Of a stretch of DNA of 64,000 nt, positions 15,773 to 25,778 are shown one piece after another (the first letter of the stretch is position 1; each line of letters begins with the position of its first letter). The stretch covers positions 42,764 to 106,763 of the forward strand of contig PGXY01000002.1 of NCBI GenBank assembly GCA_002839375.1, written 5' to 3'. Origin of the DNA: Spirochaetae bacterium HGW-Spirochaetae-1. GTDB lineage: Bacteria > Spirochaetota > UBA4802 > UBA5550. Position numbers and translations under genes: made by a program. The notes below the pieces were generated by a model, which worked only from the letters and a program-made list of their open reading frames with translations, had not been told where the DNA came from and did not search any database.

Positions 15773-18700
15773 TCAATCCAGCACTTTTTTTACTGCCTCA
15801 GCCAGCTCTTCGGCCGTATAGGGCTTTTGGATGAATCCCCTGACGCCTTTTTGCCGGGCCGACTTCACCCTTTCATCCTCGGCAAATCCGGAACTGAGGA
15901 GTACCCGGACCGATCCGTCGATGGCCAGAAGTTTTTCGAATATGTCCAGGCCCGACAATCCAGGCATGGACATATCCAGCAGGACCGCGTTGATGTTTTC
16001 GTGGTTTTCCTGAAAATATTCTACACCCATTATACCGATTTCCCTGCTGACCACCGTGTATCCGCAGGCTTTCAGTATACCCTCGGCGACGCGGATAATG
16101 GCCTTTTCATCATCGATTATGAGGATGGTGCCCTGTCCCTTCTGCAGTTCCCTCTCCGGCATGGAAGCTGCGGTTTTACCGGTTTCATCGGTAAGATATG
16201 GCAGGTACACGGTAAAGGCCGTTCCCGCGTCCTTCTCCGAATAAACGTTGATGAATCCGTTGTGCTGCTGAACAATGCTGTAGACCATGGAAAGCCCCAG
16301 GCCGCTTCCCAATTCTTTTTTCTTGGTGGTGAAAAAGGGTTCGAAGATTCTTCTGAGCACGCTGCCGTCCATGCCGACTCCAGTGTCCCTGATCATGATT
16401 TTCAGGTACCGGATGTCAGGTTGGGCCTCGGGATTGAGCCGGTAAAAATATTTATCGCTTTTGAGTTCATCAATGGTTACCGTCAGGGTCCCGCCTTCTT
16501 TTTCCCTGTCGCTTCGCATGATTGTCATGGCATGGGAGGCATTTACGCAGAGATTGAGGAAGACCTGCTCAAGCTGCGTTGGGTCCGCCAGGGTCTGCAG
16601 GGGCGTTCCGGGAAGCCTGAAATCGAGATTGATACTCTTGGGGAAGCTGTTGCGGCAGATGGTGAGCACATGTTTCAGGGAGAGGACCGCGTCAACGGGC
16701 GCCATCTGTATTTCATGGCGCCGTGATATGGTCAGGAGCTGCTTGATCATGTCAGCTGCACGTGTCGAAGCGTCCTGGGCTGTTTTGATGTATTCGTTCA
16801 CTGTTTCGGGCTGTGACAGGGTTTCCTTGTTGAGTATTATTTTCAGGATGCTCATGCTGCCCATGATCCCCGCCAGCATATTGTTGAAATCATGGGCCAG
16901 ACCGCTGGCCAGTGTGCCTATGGCTTCCATTTTCTGGGCATGGATGAGCTGGGCCTGTATCTTCTCTTTTTCCTCCTGGGATATTTTTTGTTCTGTTATA
17001 TCCTGGTTGATTCCGTATATCCTGAATGTTCCGTTGTTTCCGTCGGGCGCTGTTTCAGTCAGGGAAAGCAGGTAACGTGTTTCTCCCGTATCCTTTTTAT
17101 AGATGCGGAATTCAACACGGTAGGGTTTTCCTTCTTTCAGGGCGCCGCTGAACTTGTGATCCACAATGGCCCTGTCCTCTGTATAGATGAGACGGCTTAC
17201 TTCTTCCAGGGAAGGAGTATATCCGGGCGGAAAGCCGAAGAGTCTCAGTCCTTCCTCGGAGGATATGAAGAGTTTTGTGGCGGTATCAAACTCCCAGCTT
17301 CCTACATGGGATATTTCCTGGCTTCTCTTCAGTTTTTTCAGCGTATCTTCCAGCGCCTTCTCCGCCCTTTTACGGTCCGTTATATCGTGAATGGTGAACT
17401 GCAGCAGGGATTTGCCCCTGAAGGTGAAGCGCATGAGGTTTACTAAACCGTCCCATTGCTCGCCGTTGGGACGCTGATGGAGCCACTCGAAGGTCTGGAT
17501 ACCCTGCCTGGCGGCGTCATGTATACGGACACGGGCCGCCGTGCGGGAATCGGTACCGTCGTATTGAAAGGGGGCCGATACATCAAAAGGAGTTTTGCCG
17601 ATCACTTCCTCCCGCGACGCGTACCGGTAGATATTTACGGCCGCATCATTGCAGTCCGTGTAGAGACCCGTTTCCCGATCGATGACCACTATGGGAATAT
17701 GGGAGTCGGTGAATAATATCTTGTTGTATTCCTCGCTTTCCCTGAGGCTTTCCTCGTCTCTTTTTCTTTTAGATATATCACGGACAATGGCCTGTAGAAA
17801 AAATGCGCCTCCCAGTTCAAATCTGTTCAGGCTTACCTCCGCGTCGAATGGCGTCCTGTCCAGTTTCAAGTGCCTCCATTCAAAAGACTGCGAATCTCCC
17901 GCCATTGCGAGGTCTATTTTTTCCCGTGCGGTCCTGTTCGAGGGTCGTCCGTCAGGCTGAATCTCCGGAGAGAATTCATGGGGGGATTGGCCGATGATAT
18001 CATTTCTTTCACAACCGAATATCTCCAGTGTTTTTGTGTTGCAGTCGAGAAAACAGAATTCATCCATGATGAAAATGGCATCGCCCGCCGATTCAAAGAG
18101 AGTCTTGAATTTCAATTCGCTGTCAAAAAGCAGTTTCTGACTGTCTATGAGCTCGTTGTTCTGGGCTTCGAATTCTTCGTTTGTCGCTTCAAGTTCTTCG
18201 ATGGCTGCGGTGAGTTCTTCGTTGGCCGCCGTCAATTCGTCATTCTGGTTCCTTATTTTTTCATCGGCCTTGATGATATTTGTAATGTCTCTGCCTTCGG
18301 GAACGATGAAGATGATCCTGCCGTCTTTGTCCCTGACGGGGTTCAGTGAAAAATCAATAAGATGTATTTTCCCGTCGGTAGCGGTATGGCGGGTCTGGTA
18401 ATGGACAAATTCTCCCCGGGCCGCCATGACAATGGATTCCTTCAGCCGTTGCTGCTCCTCTGGCTGGCCCTGCCACCACGGTGTTTCCCAGAAATAGGAG
18501 CCCAGGATGGTCTCCAGGTCGGTGTTGATGAGGGAACATGCCGAGAAGTTGGCGTCCATGAGGCGTCCTTCCGCATCAAGCATGCCCATGAACTGGTAGC
18601 TGCTTTCAAAGATGGCGCGGAACTTTCTTTCGTTCTCCTCGATCTGTTTCGACAAATTGGCGGATTTGATGATGTCACTGGAAAGAAGCAGGCCCATCAT

Positions 18701-19354
18701 GATAATGAGGGCCACGAAACCGGTTTCGCCCAGAAATATCCAGTTCAATCCTAAATTGAAAACCAGTATGTCATTGATAACTCCCGCCAGTACGACGGTA
18801 ATACAGGCTGACAGGAACAATGCCCGTCTGTTGTCGCCGTGTTGATGCAATTTCCAGGCACCGCGGTAAACGAGAATATAAACGGATAAAATAAGCATCT
18901 GGTACAGATAATTCCATATACTTGATTTAGACTGTAGTACGGAAAGCTGTTCACCCCAGGGGAGTATATAGATAGAGATGCCGAGTATGTGTGAATAGAT
19001 GAGCTCAGGTTCAATGTGCCGGGCAATGATGAACACAATAAATGAGGCGCATATCGGGAAGAGTATGCGTCTGTTCAGGTCCGCGAATATGACACAAAAC
19101 CATAGAAGACCGATATGAAAAAGAGCCGTACCGTACATTTGCACCTGTACGATGTCCTTGTAACGTTCGACAGAGTAACAGTCATAGAGCTGTATATTGC
19201 AGAAGATATAGAGCGAAACGCCAAAGCTGAGGACGGCATAGGGAAGATGTTTTTTATCTTCGCGCAATTGGATGGAAAGATAGAGGTGATGGAGAAACTG
19301 AAACAAGCTTACGCCCGTGAGGGCGCTGAGAAAGATGGTGTAGGGCGTAATCAT
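15773..19354 (-). CDS. Large membrane hybrid histidine kinase (7TM-PAS x4-HK-REC)
   Basis: A 1193-residue protein. Seven or so membrane helices fill residues 1-230, followed by four PAS domains, the first two separated by a long glutamate-rich coiled coil (about 370-420). The kinase core has the phosphorylated histidine in SGLAHDFNNM, N box NLCVNASHAM and DTGVGM / GSGLGLS boxes. A C-terminal receiver carries the aspartate in LLDMSMPGLSG and Lys in FIQKPY. GHKL kinases with HDFNN boxes usually phosphorylate their own receiver domain and then a separate partner. The ATG at 19354 has AAGGA nine bases upstream; a GTG at 19381 is weaker. It converges with the receiver operon at 12.4-15.7 kb and may feed it, which is inference. 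Confidence 0.88.
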   Translation of the reverse strand: MITPYTIFLSALTGVSLFQFLHHLYLSIQLREDKKHLPYAVLSFGVSLYIFCNIQLYDCYSVERYKDIVQVQMYGTALFHIGLLWFCVIFADLNRRILFPICASFIVFIIARHIEPELIYSHILGISIYILPWGEQLSVLQSKSSIWNYLYQMLILSVYILVYRGAWKLHQHGDNRRALFLSACITVVLAGVINDILVFNLGLNWIFLGETGFVALIIMMGLLLSSDIIKSANLSKQIEENERKFRAIFESSYQFMGMLDAEGRLMDANFSACSLINTDLETILGSYFWETPWWQGQPEEQQRLKESIVMAARGEFVHYQTRHTATDGKIHLIDFSLNPVRDKDGRIIFIVPEGRDITNIIKADEKIRNQNDELTAANEELTAAIEELEATNEEFEAQNNELIDSQKLLFDSELKFKTLFESAGDAIFIMDEFCFLDCNTKTLEIFGCERNDIIGQSPHEFSPEIQPDGRPSNRTAREKIDLAMAGDSQSFEWRHLKLDRTPFDAEVSLNRFELGGAFFLQAIVRDISKRKRDEESLRESEEYNKILFTDSHIPIVVIDRETGLYTDCNDAAVNIYRYASREEVIGKTPFDVSAPFQYDGTDSRTAARVRIHDAARQGIQTFEWLHQRPNGEQWDGLVNLMRFTFRGKSLLQFTIHDITDRKRAEKALEDTLKKLKRSQEISHVGSWEFDTATKLFISSEEGLRLFGFPPGYTPSLEEVSRLIYTEDRAIVDHKFSGALKEGKPYRVEFRIYKKDTGETRYLLSLTETAPDGNNGTFRIYGINQDITEQKISQEEKEKIQAQLIHAQKMEAIGTLASGLAHDFNNMLAGIMGSMSILKIILNKETLSQPETVNEYIKTAQDASTRAADMIKQLLTISRRHEIQMAPVDAVLSLKHVLTICRNSFPKSINLDFRLPGTPLQTLADPTQLEQVFLNLCVNASHAMTIMRSDREKEGGTLTVTIDELKSDKYFYRLNPEAQPDIRYLKIMIRDTGVGMDGSVLRRIFEPFFTTKKKELGSGLGLSMVYSIVQQHNGFINVYSEKDAGTAFTVYLPYLTDETGKTAASMPERELQKGQGTILIIDDEKAIIRVAEGILKACGYTVVSREIGIMGVEYFQENHENINAVLLDMSMPGLSGLDIFEKLLAIDGSVRVLLSSGFAEDERVKSARQKGVRGFIQKPYTAEELAEAVKKVLD

Positions 19355-19669
19355 ACCGCATATCCTTGCATATGAGAGCACGAGTCATGAAGGATTTCCT
19401 TCTCCCAATGAGATTTTACAATGCATGAATGGGAACATCGCAACAGACTGATTTCTCCTTATGATTTTATTAGAGTGCAACGCTCATATTATATGCCGTC
19501 CAAGTTTGTATTTGCAAGAAAAATTTTATGGTGCACTGTCCAGCCTCCCTGTGATATTTTTCCCTTGAAAAGCTTTAAAAAACAGATGAGTCGATAAAAT
19601 AATTGTACATTTTCCGAGGATGTTGCATTATTGACACTTTCAGGAGCAATAGCGGGGAAGCTTCAGAGA

Positions 19670-21049
19670 ATGACATTCATAGATGAAAATAAGATACATG
19701 ATGAACTCCTCAATATCAGCGAGGATAGCGGAGTCGTCATGGAAATCCTTGCCAGGGCCAGGGAACTGAAGGGACTGGCCAGAAAAGATGTGGCCCGGCT
19801 TACGGCCATACACTCACCGGAACTTCTGGAACTCTTGTATGAAACGGCCCGGTACGTAAAAGAAACCATCTACGGCCGACGACTGGTGCTGTTTGCTCCC
19901 CTGTATATATCCAACCTCTGTTCAAATGAATGCACGTACTGCGCCTTCCGCGCCGGCAACACGGGCCTGGAGAGAAGGTGTCTCGGCCGGGACGAGATAC
20001 GCCGTGAAGCCCGTACGCTTGCCGAGCAGGGTCATAAAAGAATCCTCCTGGTGACCGGGGAGTCCTATCCTTCGGGGGACTTCCGGTATGTCGTTGACGC
20101 CATCGGAACCGTGTACGAAGCGGCACGTGCCGGCCATGAGATACGGCGCGTTAATGTGAATATTGCACCCCTGGACACGGACCAGTTCAGGGAACTGAAA
20201 AAGGCCAAAATCGGTACTTATCAGCTCTTTCAGGAAACATACCATCGGGAAACATATGCCTCGGTTCACAGGGCCGGTAAAAAGAGCGATTATCTCTGGC
20301 GACTTACAGCCATGGACCGTGCTCTGGAATCGGGAATTGATGATATCGGCCTGGGGGTCCTCTTTGGTCTCCATGACTGGCGTTTCGAGTTGCTGGCCCT
20401 CATGCAGCACGTGGAGCATCTTGAACAGAATTTCGGCATTGGTCCTCACACCGTAAGCGTTCCCCGGCTTGAACCGGCATTGGGGTCGGAAATATCCCTG
20501 TCGCCGCCGGACAGGGTGAGCGATGAAGATTTTCGGAAGATAATGGCTATTCTCAGAATCGCCATTCCATACACGGGTATCATCATGTCCACGCGGGAGA
20601 GTCCCGTCATGAGAATGGAAAGCTTCGCCCTGGGAGTGTCGCAGATTTCGGCGGGCAGCCGGACGAGTCCCGGCGCCTATGGTTCAGGGGAAGATGATGA
20701 AGGGGGGGGGCAGTTTTCCCTGGGTGACCACCGGGACCTCGACGAAGTTATTGCCGATATCGTGAGGCTGGGCTACATACCATCCTTCTGTACCGCATGC
20801 TACCGCCTGGGAAGGACGGGCGCCGATTTTATGGACCTGGCAAAACCCGGCGAAATCCGTCATCATTGCGATCCCAACGCCCTTTCCACGTTTCTGGAAT
20901 ACCTGCTCGACTATGCTTCCCCGGATACAAAAATCGCCGGTGTTAAACTGATTAATGACATCCTTGCGGGATTCGATGCACAGGGGCGGCACAGGGCCTC
21001 GGCCATGCTGGAGCAGATCAGGTCCGGCAGGCGCGATGTGTTCTGCTGA
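19670..21049 (+). CDS. hydG: [FeFe]-hydrogenase maturase HydG
   Basis: A 459-residue radical SAM enzyme. The SAM cluster motif C-x3-C-x2-C is at Cys84, 88 and 91. The HydG-specific C-terminal motif C-x2-C-x22-C is at Cys374, 377 and 400, which is diagnostic. HydG cleaves tyrosine to give the CO and CN ligands of the H-cluster precursor. Family conserved segments RRVNVNIAPL, YQLFQETYH and STRESP are all present. The start at 19670 (MTFIDENKIHDELL) aligns with known HydG N-termini; a TTG at 19631 would extend it. A run of nine G bases lies in codons for GGG near 20702-20710. hydE follows after 16 bases. Confidence 0.95.
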   Translation: MTFIDENKIHDELLNISEDSGVVMEILARARELKGLARKDVARLTAIHSPELLELLYETARYVKETIYGRRLVLFAPLYISNLCSNECTYCAFRAGNTGLERRCLGRDEIRREARTLAEQGHKRILLVTGESYPSGDFRYVVDAIGTVYEAARAGHEIRRVNVNIAPLDTDQFRELKKAKIGTYQLFQETYHRETYASVHRAGKKSDYLWRLTAMDRALESGIDDIGLGVLFGLHDWRFELLALMQHVEHLEQNFGIGPHTVSVPRLEPALGSEISLSPPDRVSDEDFRKIMAILRIAIPYTGIIMSTRESPVMRMESFALGVSQISAGSRTSPGAYGSGEDDEGGGQFSLGDHRDLDEVIADIVRLGYIPSFCTACYRLGRTGADFMDLAKPGEIRHHCDPNALSTFLEYLLDYASPDTKIAGVKLINDILAGFDAQGRHRASAMLEQIRSGRRDVFC

Positions 21050-21065
21050 AGGAGTGATCCGGGTA

Positions 21066-22103
21066 ATGAGCGAAATAACCTTTGACAGGGACCGCGTCAT
21101 CTATTTTCTCCGCGATGCCGATGCCGGCGAAAGGCGGGGGCTGTATGCCATGGCTGATGCGGTGAGGAGTGAATGTGCCGGCGGTGGAATACACCTCAGG
21201 GCCCTTCTCAATATCTCCAATTGCTGTGACAGGGCGTGTCTCTACTGCGGCCTTCGCGCCGGGAATGAAAATATTGCCAGGTATCGTCTTGACCGGAAAC
21301 AGATCGTGGACGCAGCGGGCAGGGCGGCCCGGGAAGGATACGGAACGATTGTTATGCAGTCCGGCGAAGATCCGGTACTCACGACGGAATTCATTTCCTC
21401 TATTATCAGGGAAATAGTCTCACGCCATGATATGGCCGTGACCCTGTCGCTGGGAGAGAGGCCCCGGGATGTGCTCCGGCAATGGTACGACGACGGTGCT
21501 TCACGGTATCTCCTGAAACATGAGACCTCGGACCCCGCATTGTACGCTCGGCTCCATCCCGGCATGAGTTTCGGCACGCGCATGGAAATGCTATCGACCC
21601 TGAAGGAGATCGGTTATCAGGCCGGTTCCGGCGTCATGATAGGCCTGCCCGGCCAGACATGGGAGTCCCTGGCCGGTGATATCATGCTTTTTCGCGATCT
21701 TGATATCGACATGATCGGATGCGGACCCTATATCGCCAATCCCCATACCCCCCTGGGAAGTACTGCGGAGAAGGAAGCAGGTCAGGTTACAGCTGATGAA
21801 CAGACCGTGCTTACCGTGACCGCCCTGAACAGGCTTGTAACCAGGGACACGCATATAGCTGCGACAACGGCAACAAAAACTCTTTATTCCGGGGGAGGAT
21901 TGTACAGGGCGCTTCGTTCCGGTGCTAACGTGGTTATGCCCGATGTGACCCCCGCTCCGTACAGGGAACAGTATCTTATTTATCCCGGGAAGGAGCCCGT
22001 GGACGGGATCGCCGGGGCAGCGGAACTTCGGGCCGAACTGATCAAACAGACTGGTCTGGAAATAGCCGGCGGCCGCGGGGACAGGGCCCGTTGTCATTCA
22101 TGA
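21066..22103 (+). CDS. hydE: [FeFe]-hydrogenase maturase HydE
   Basis: A 345-residue radical SAM enzyme of normal HydE length. The SAM motif is Cys54-x3-Cys58-x2-Cys61 in NCCDRACLYCGLR; the segment RYLLKHETSDPALYARLHPG and the end PEVTPAPYR-like sequence PDVTPAPYREQY are typical. HydE takes part in building the bridging dithiolate/di-iron precursor. The extra C-terminal cluster cysteines present in some HydE are absent. The ATG at 21066 follows AGGAG; longer frames run into hydG. It shares an operon with hydG and its end overlaps the convergent sensor gene by ten bases. Confidence 0.93.
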   Translation: MSEITFDRDRVIYFLRDADAGERRGLYAMADAVRSECAGGGIHLRALLNISNCCDRACLYCGLRAGNENIARYRLDRKQIVDAAGRAAREGYGTIVMQSGEDPVLTTEFISSIIREIVSRHDMAVTLSLGERPRDVLRQWYDDGASRYLLKHETSDPALYARLHPGMSFGTRMEMLSTLKEIGYQAGSGVMIGLPGQTWESLAGDIMLFRDLDIDMIGCGPYIANPHTPLGSTAEKEAGQVTADEQTVLTVTALNRLVTRDTHIAATTATKTLYSGGGLYRALRSGANVVMPDVTPAPYREQYLIYPGKEPVDGIAGAAELRAELIKQTGLEIAGGRGDRARCHS

Positions 22104-24091
22104 TGGAGGGGAAGGTAAATGGTGAAGGTGGTGCCCACGTTTACGGTGCTTTTCACCTCGATGCGTCCCTGGTGCCTTTCGATGATTCCGTAGGTCACGG
22201 CCAGGCCCAGGCCCGTACCCTTGTCCTCCTGTTTCGTTGTGAAGAAGGGGTCGAATATCTTCGCCAGGTTTTCTTCGGAAATTCCTATTCCCGTATCGGA
22301 AACGATAACGACAATCTCCTGCGTCGATGAGTGAAAACGCGTTGTTATGGTGAGAACTCCGCCGTTTGGCATGGCATGGGCGGCGTTTTCGGCCAGATTG
22401 TTGAACACGGAACGCATCTGGTTTGTATCAAGGTATATGTCGGGAATGTTTTCGGCCAGGCCGGTCCTGATCTCCACATCCTTGAAGGTCATGTGGTGCT
22501 CGAAGATTTTTATGGAGCCCGAGATGATACTGTTGACGTTCCCCAGTTCTTTTTCCAATTTGGATTCGCGGGCGAATTCCAGGATGCCCCTGACGATGTT
22601 TCTGCATCGCATGGTCTCATTGACGATCGTTTTGAGGTCATCGGAATATTCCGTGTCCTTCAGGTCTTCCATGAGCAGGCTGCCGAAGGTGAGGACGCCC
22701 GTGAGGGGATTGTTTATCTCATGGGCGATTCCCGAGGCCATTCGGCCCAGTGACGCGAGCTTTTCCGACTGGACCAGGGCTTTTTTTGCATTGACAATCT
22801 GTTCATAAGAATTTGACAGCTTCAACGCCGTGTTCCGCAGGCTCTCTATGGTGAAGGGAAGGCACATCTCGCTCTCGGCAAGGCCACGGTGAATAGCTAT
22901 GGCGTGTTCTATGCATGTGTCGTATCCGCAGGCCCCGCAGTTCAGTTCATCCTCGGGTCCGTGTTTACCTTTGCTGCGGAGGATATCCTTCAATTCATCG
23001 CGTGTCGGTTCGGGCAGACGGCAGTCGTTGTTCCGGAAGGAAGCGGTCAGATCGAGGTCCGTCATCGCGTCCATGTTAACCTGCCACTGTGTCAGGTCGC
23101 ATTTTTCATAGCGTTTTTTGGCGTAGGCGCTCACGTAGCCGCGCCTGCTGAATTGGGCCATTTCCGAGGTCATGCCCGATCCCATGATGCACCCGTTGCA
23201 GCAGAGAAGTTCGAGCAGGCGCACCTCGTTGGGAACCGTCTCGAATTCCCTGATGGCCTGAATGATCTGCTTGGTGCCGCTCGTGGCCACGATATCGTTG
23301 ATCATGAGGTCTTCCTGGAGCCCGGCGGACTGGAGCATGCCGCGTCCTATGGGATACAGGGCACCCATGCCCGGATGGGGCGGGTCAAAATCCGACGGTT
23401 CGACGTCGCCAGGAACGATTTTTCTATCATTCAGCATGGTGCGGAGTTCCGAGAAGGTGAGCACCTGGGATATATGCGGACTGATTTCGTCCCTGAGAGC
23501 CTCATCCTTCTTGGCAAGGCAGGGGCCGATGAACACGATATCGAAATCATCACCATACTGCTTTTTCAGGGCCCGCGCGCAAGCCGCCATGGGAGACACG
23601 ATTGGTGCCAGGTTCTTTATAAGGGCGGGATGATATTTTTCTATGTAGAAAACAATAGCCGGACAGGTCGTGGCTATATACTGGTTCCCGGGATTGGAAT
23701 CAAAGAGCCGATTATATTCGCGGGAAATCAGGTCCGCTCCGAAGGCGACCTCATTGACCATGTGGAAACCCAGGGCCCGGATCATCGCTACAACGAGCTT
23801 GTAATGGATCGGTCCAAATTCCGCCGGGAAGCTGGGCGCGATGATTGCCGCCACCTTTTTGCCCGAGGAGAGCAGTGATTCCACCATTTCGATGGAACTG
23901 CGGATCTGCTTCGCGTTTTGGGTGCAGACCCGGACGCAGTTCCCGCAGCCGATGCATCGTTCATTGATGACCTCGGCCTGGCCCCCCGAGATGCGAATGG
24001 CCTTGGCAGGGCATTCGCGGACACAGGTGTAACAGGTGCGGCATTGTTCTTTGATGGTGCGGACAAGAGGTTCTCTGTCGGTATTTTTCAT
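22094..24091 (-). CDS. Sensory [FeFe]-hydrogenase domain fused to a histidine kinase
   Basis: A 665-residue fusion. Residues 17-56 hold two [4Fe-4S] ferredoxin motifs (Cys17/20/23/27 and 46/49/52/56). Residues about 75-330 are the hydrogenase large-subunit domain, with all four H-cluster cysteines (143, 191, 297, 301). The proton-shuttle cysteine of the catalytic TSCCP motif is threonine (TTCP), and MPC reads GPC, as in sensory forms rather than H2-producing enzymes. A further [4Fe-4S] motif follows (Cys385/388/393/410), then HisKA with His457 and a HATPase domain. It is a likely H2 or redox sensor that signals to a response regulator elsewhere. The ATG at 24091 is preferred over a TTG at 24112. 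hydF lies directly upstream. Confidence 0.92.
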   Translation of the reverse strand: MKNTDREPLVRTIKEQCRTCYTCVRECPAKAIRISGGQAEVINERCIGCGNCVRVCTQNAKQIRSSIEMVESLLSSGKKVAAIIAPSFPAEFGPIHYKLVVAMIRALGFHMVNEVAFGADLISREYNRLFDSNPGNQYIATTCPAIVFYIEKYHPALIKNLAPIVSPMAACARALKKQYGDDFDIVFIGPCLAKKDEALRDEISPHISQVLTFSELRTMLNDRKIVPGDVEPSDFDPPHPGMGALYPIGRGMLQSAGLQEDLMINDIVATSGTKQIIQAIREFETVPNEVRLLELLCCNGCIMGSGMTSEMAQFSRRGYVSAYAKKRYEKCDLTQWQVNMDAMTDLDLTASFRNNDCRLPEPTRDELKDILRSKGKHGPEDELNCGACGYDTCIEHAIAIHRGLAESEMCLPFTIESLRNTALKLSNSYEQIVNAKKALVQSEKLASLGRMASGIAHEINNPLTGVLTFGSLLMEDLKDTEYSDDLKTIVNETMRCRNIVRGILEFARESKLEKELGNVNSIISGSIKIFEHHMTFKDVEIRTGLAENIPDIYLDTNQMRSVFNNLAENAAHAMPNGGVLTITTRFHSSTQEIVVIVSDTGIGISEENLAKIFDPFFTTKQEDKGTGLGLAVTYGIIERHQGRIEVKSTVNVGTTFTIYLPLHHE

Positions 24092-24151
24092 AAATAACCT
24101 GTCTGCGGTCAATTAAAGCCATATAATTTCCGTAAGTCTCGTGTCAAGGAT

Positions 24152-25405
24152 TTAATCTGCTTCTTTGCTCTCCGTAAGGGGGGATGCAAAAGGTTCCATG
24201 GCGCGGTCGAAGATGCCCAGGCAGTAGGCAATGGTCATACCGTAATTAGAAACGGGGATGCCCGCGTCAATGGCCGGTTTCAGCCTGTTCATGACCTGTT
24301 TACGGGTCAGCATGCATCCGCCGCACTGTATAATCATGCGATAGGATGTGATGGCCAGGGGAGGGTTGTCCAGGCCGGCGGTTATGTCAAAATGCAGATC
24401 CTTCCCCGTGAACTGTCTCATCCATCGCGGTATCTTGATCCTGCCGATATCGTCTCCGGCCACATGATGGGAACACGATTCCATGATCAGGATGCGGTCT
24501 CCGTCTTTGAGGCCGCTTATGGCCGGGGTTCCCTCGGCGTATTTTTTGAAATCTCCCTTGAGCCTGGCAAAGAGAATGGAAAAGCTGGTGAGGGGAACAT
24601 CGCGCGGGATGGATGCCGACGCATGCATGAAGGCCTGGCTGTCAGTGATGGCCAGTTTCGGTTTTATAGCGTTCTGTTTCAGAAAAGCATCGAGCTCGGT
24701 TTCTTTCATGACAATGGCGACGCAGTTGTTGTCCAGAAGGTTGCGGATTGTCTGGACCTGGGGCAGTATGAGCCGCCCTGCCGGCGTCTCCACATCGATG
24801 GGGGTGATGAGCAATACTATGTCATTGGGCCCGACCATGCCGCCCAGGATGGTCGGATTGTTGAAGCCCGATGCGGGGATATGTTTTTTGATGAGATCAA
24901 CCAGGGCGTCAAGGTTGCGGCGGTCTGCGGCGCTGAAGGAGAGGCAGTCCGTTCCGCCTCTCCGGGCAATGAGGGCTTTGGTATCATCGGCGAGGTCCAC
25001 CAGGTCCGATTTGCTGTGAACGACGAAAAAGGGGGTGTTTTTTGTCTCCAGGTTCTCCATGAGCCGCAGTTCCCTGTCGCCGAAGGTGTTATGGCTGATG
25101 ACGATTATTGCCAGGTCGACCTGCCGTAATACGTCCGTGGTGCGATCTACGCGGAGTTTTCCCAGGTCGCCTATATCGTCGATACCGGCCGTGTCGATGA
25201 GAACCACGGGGCCGATCCCCGTGATCTCCATAACTTTTCGCACCGGGTCCGTTGTCGTTCCCGCATGCTCTGAAACGATGGCAACGTCCTGGCCGGCAAG
25301 GCAGTTGATAAGGGAACTCTTCCCGCTGTTCCTGCGGCCGAAAATGCCGATATGGGGCCGCCCGGAAAGGAGGGGTTTTTGTCCGCTGATGCTCATGTCC
25401 TGCAA
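24152..25405 (-). CDS. hydF: [FeFe]-hydrogenase maturation GTPase HydF
   Basis: A 417-residue protein. The N-terminal GTPase has a P-loop GRRNSGKS (23-30), switch II DTAG (71-74) and the guanine motif SKSD (131-134). The C-terminal cluster-binding domain has Cys311-x-His313, 47 residues, and Cys361-x2-Cys364, the HydF scaffold signature. HydF assembles the di-iron precursor from HydE and HydG and delivers it to the apo-hydrogenase. Start is taken as the TTG at 25405, because GGGAG lies seven bases upstream, while the next ATG (25396) has a poor arrangement. It is in one unit with the sensor gene (60-base gap). A role in maturing that sensor is inferred. Confidence 0.93.
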   Translation of the reverse strand: MQDMSISGQKPLLSGRPHIGIFGRRNSGKSSLINCLAGQDVAIVSEHAGTTTDPVRKVMEITGIGPVVLIDTAGIDDIGDLGKLRVDRTTDVLRQVDLAIIVISHNTFGDRELRLMENLETKNTPFFVVHSKSDLVDLADDTKALIARRGGTDCLSFSAADRRNLDALVDLIKKHIPASGFNNPTILGGMVGPNDIVLLITPIDVETPAGRLILPQVQTIRNLLDNNCVAIVMKETELDAFLKQNAIKPKLAITDSQAFMHASASIPRDVPLTSFSILFARLKGDFKKYAEGTPAISGLKDGDRILIMESCSHHVAGDDIGRIKIPRWMRQFTGKDLHFDITAGLDNPPLAITSYRMIIQCGGCMLTRKQVMNRLKPAIDAGIPVSNYGMTIAYCLGIFDRAMEPFASPLTESKEAD

Positions 25406-25531
25406 TGTATTTCTCCCTGCTCTATACCTGCTATTGAGAAGAGAGCCTACGGACAGGCCGCTGGTTCGTCAACAGATTTAGGTGAATGTCATAGTATATG
25501 ATAAAAAATACACTATGTATAGAATAATTTC

Positions 25532-25559
25532 TTGACAATTAACATCGATTGTGTAATAT
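25532..25559 (+). promoter_or_regulatory. Putative promoter upstream of pgi
   Basis: TTGACA (25532-25537) is followed after 16 bases by TAATAT (25554-25559). It would leave a leader of about 210 bases before pgi. The rest of the AT-rich gap 25406-25778 shows no gene. Confidence 0.4.
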
Positions 25560-25778
25560 AATTAATATATTTAATTCATGCATTTTCATGTAACCTGCAG
25601 TGCTGATTTTATACTTATGAATGTGTTTTTCAGAAGTTTTTCCTGTCGAACCGGATTTACTTTCAATAAATATGTTCTCCATACGTACTTTATGATATAA
25701 CTGTCTGTACATCCCATGAGAAACATTTCATTATATGATTACAATGAATATTGAGGATATTCACAGGAGGAGTACCTG

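Noticed and set aside
15827..16726. Long plus-strand open frame (299 codons) opposite the hybrid kinase
   Set aside because: The minus strand encodes clear kinase and receiver motifs through this region; the plus-strand product has no domain features.
22889..23878. Plus-strand open frame (329 codons) opposite the hydrogenase-kinase gene
   Set aside because: Shadow of a gene with cluster cysteines and H-cluster motifs on the minus strand.
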